Shown piece after piece: positions 63,339 through 64,000 of a stretch of DNA of 64,000 nt; within the stretch, counting starts at the first letter, position 1; each line of letters begins with the position of its first letter. Where the stretch lies: assembly GCA_017623215.1 (NCBI GenBank), contig JAGAPO010000086.1:1-64000 (forward strand). The letters are read 5' to 3'. The translations under genes were made by a program, and so were the position numbers. The stretch comes from Lachnospiraceae bacterium (GTDB lineage Bacteria > Bacillota > Clostridia > Lachnospirales > Lachnospiraceae). The notes under the pieces were generated by a model. That model was not told where the DNA came from, made no database searches, and saw only the letters and a program-made list of their open reading frames with translations.

Positions 63339-64000
63339 TTAATACAAAATTCTGCCATCCGCGACCTGCTTCAAATGCTGGCCGTAAGCGGATTTGCCGT
63401 AATGTGCGGCGGCATCAAACAGCTCCTCTTTGCTGATCCAGCCGTTCTTCCAGGCGATTTCTTCAATCGCGGCAATCTTAATTCCCTGGCGTTTTTCAAT
63501 GACGCGTACGAATTCACAGGCCTCCGAAAGGGAATCCACGGTTCCGGTATCGAACCATGCATAGCCTCGTCCGAGCGTGGTTACATGAAGTGTTCCTTCC
63601 TCCAGATAGATTCGGTTCAAATCCGTAATCTCCAGCTCATTCCGTGCGGAGGGCTTTAACGTTTTTGCAAATTCACAGACGCGGTTATCGTAAAAATACA
63701 GACCGGTTACGCAGTAATTCGATTTGGGATTCTGCGGCTTTTCCTCAATTGAAACCGCCCGTCCCTCTTTGTCGAATTCAATGATTCCGAACCGCTTCGG
63801 ATCTTCCACATAATAGCCGAACACGGTCGCACCGGAACCCTGTTCGGAACGTGAGGCCGCATTTCGCAGATGCGCTCCGAAGCCGTTCCCGTAGAAGATA
63901 TTGTCCCCCAACACCATGGCGCAGGGTTCGCCGTCTAAGAATTCCTCTCCGATTAAGAAGGCCTGCGCAAGGCCGTCCGGGGATTCCTGAACCCGATACT
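63339..64000 (-). CDS. rfbA: Glucose-1-phosphate thymidylyltransferase (3' part)
   Basis: The C-terminal about 220 residues of RfbA, which makes dTDP-glucose for rhamnose synthesis; its 5' end is outside the window. Seen: [63 protein letters not shown] and [14 protein letters not shown]. It suggests that a dTDP-rhamnose cassette continues to the right (inference). Confidence 0.95.
   Translation of the reverse strand, partial: YRVQESPDGLAQAFLIGEEFLDGEPCAMVLGDNIFYGNGFGAHLRNAASRSEQGSGATVFGYYVEDPKRFGIIEFDKEGRAVSIEEKPQNPKSNYCVTGLYFYDNRVCEFAKTLKPSARNELEITDLNRIYLEEGTLHVTTLGRGYAWFDTGTVDSLSEACEFVRVIEKRQGIKIAAIEEIAWKNGWISKEELFDAAAHYGKSAYGQHLKQVADGRILY

Overview
The window looks like a chromosomal segment of a spore-forming anaerobic Firmicute, most likely a Lachnospiraceae-type clostridium. 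The evidence is an alpha/beta-type small acid-soluble spore protein, a YlbJ-type sporulation membrane protein, LCP-family cell wall enzymes, RecU rather than RuvC, a HisZ-dependent short HisG, FabK as the enoyl-ACP reductase, Pta-AckA, rubrerythrin and strong AGGAGG ribosome binding sites. No rRNA, tRNA, CRISPR array, prophage or insertion sequence was found. Most of the window is ordinary core genome, read mainly on the minus strand; the unusual content lies in fusions, degenerate domains, decayed gene ends and intergenic elements.

Layout. 1-830: the start of rimP with its promoter and a leader hairpin, then decayed DNA with a remnant of an alcohol dehydrogenase-like gene. 820-6757: a two-component system (minus) divergent from a polyphosphate-polymerase-like VTC gene, a DUF4956 membrane protein and a Cthe_2159-like lipoprotein (plus); the shared intergenic region carries a symmetric array of TTTTCAG boxes. 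6820-9194: an aldo/keto reductase remnant, rubrerythrin, a DUF6512 protein and pyroglutamyl peptidase. 9230-15447: a histidine operon hisZ-hisG-hisD-hisB-hisA-hisF'IE with a consensus promoter, whose last gene fuses a degenerate HisF-like domain to HisIE. 15557-28660: recU, pseudouridine synthases, an rRNA methyltransferase, a small alarmone synthetase, two LCP proteins, PepD, the UPF0210/ACT pair and a WalJ-like hydrolase. 28836-39318: a single-chain SEDS-class B PBP fusion, a U32 peptidase, zapA, ruvAB, cardiolipin synthase and a PF06541 protein.

39553-42140: a YprB-like nuclease (plus) and a P-loop kinase fused to an unknown domain. 42332-51450: an eleven-gene fatty-acid operon that begins with a sigma factor and a tiny membrane protein, then acpP-fabK-fabD-fabG-fabF-accB-fabZ-accC and a fused accDA. 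51654-62123: rpmF, yceD, ackA, pta, tmcAL, an AAA ATPase with a substituted Walker A lysine, pepF, ylbJ, a coiled-coil protein, coaD and rsmD; this is an expanded version of the Bacillus ylbH-ylbI-ylbJ-ylbM-ylbN-rpmF order. 62284-64000: a YbaK-type deacylase, a SASP and the 3' part of rfbA.

The themes are envelope building (LCP proteins, SEDS-PBP, ZapA, cardiolipin synthase, RfbA, the VTC cluster), lipid synthesis, histidine synthesis and translation/RNA modification. A short GC-rich element ending in GCAGGAATGGAG recurs between genes and supplies the ribosome binding site of the following gene; it is the most unusual non-coding feature in the window.
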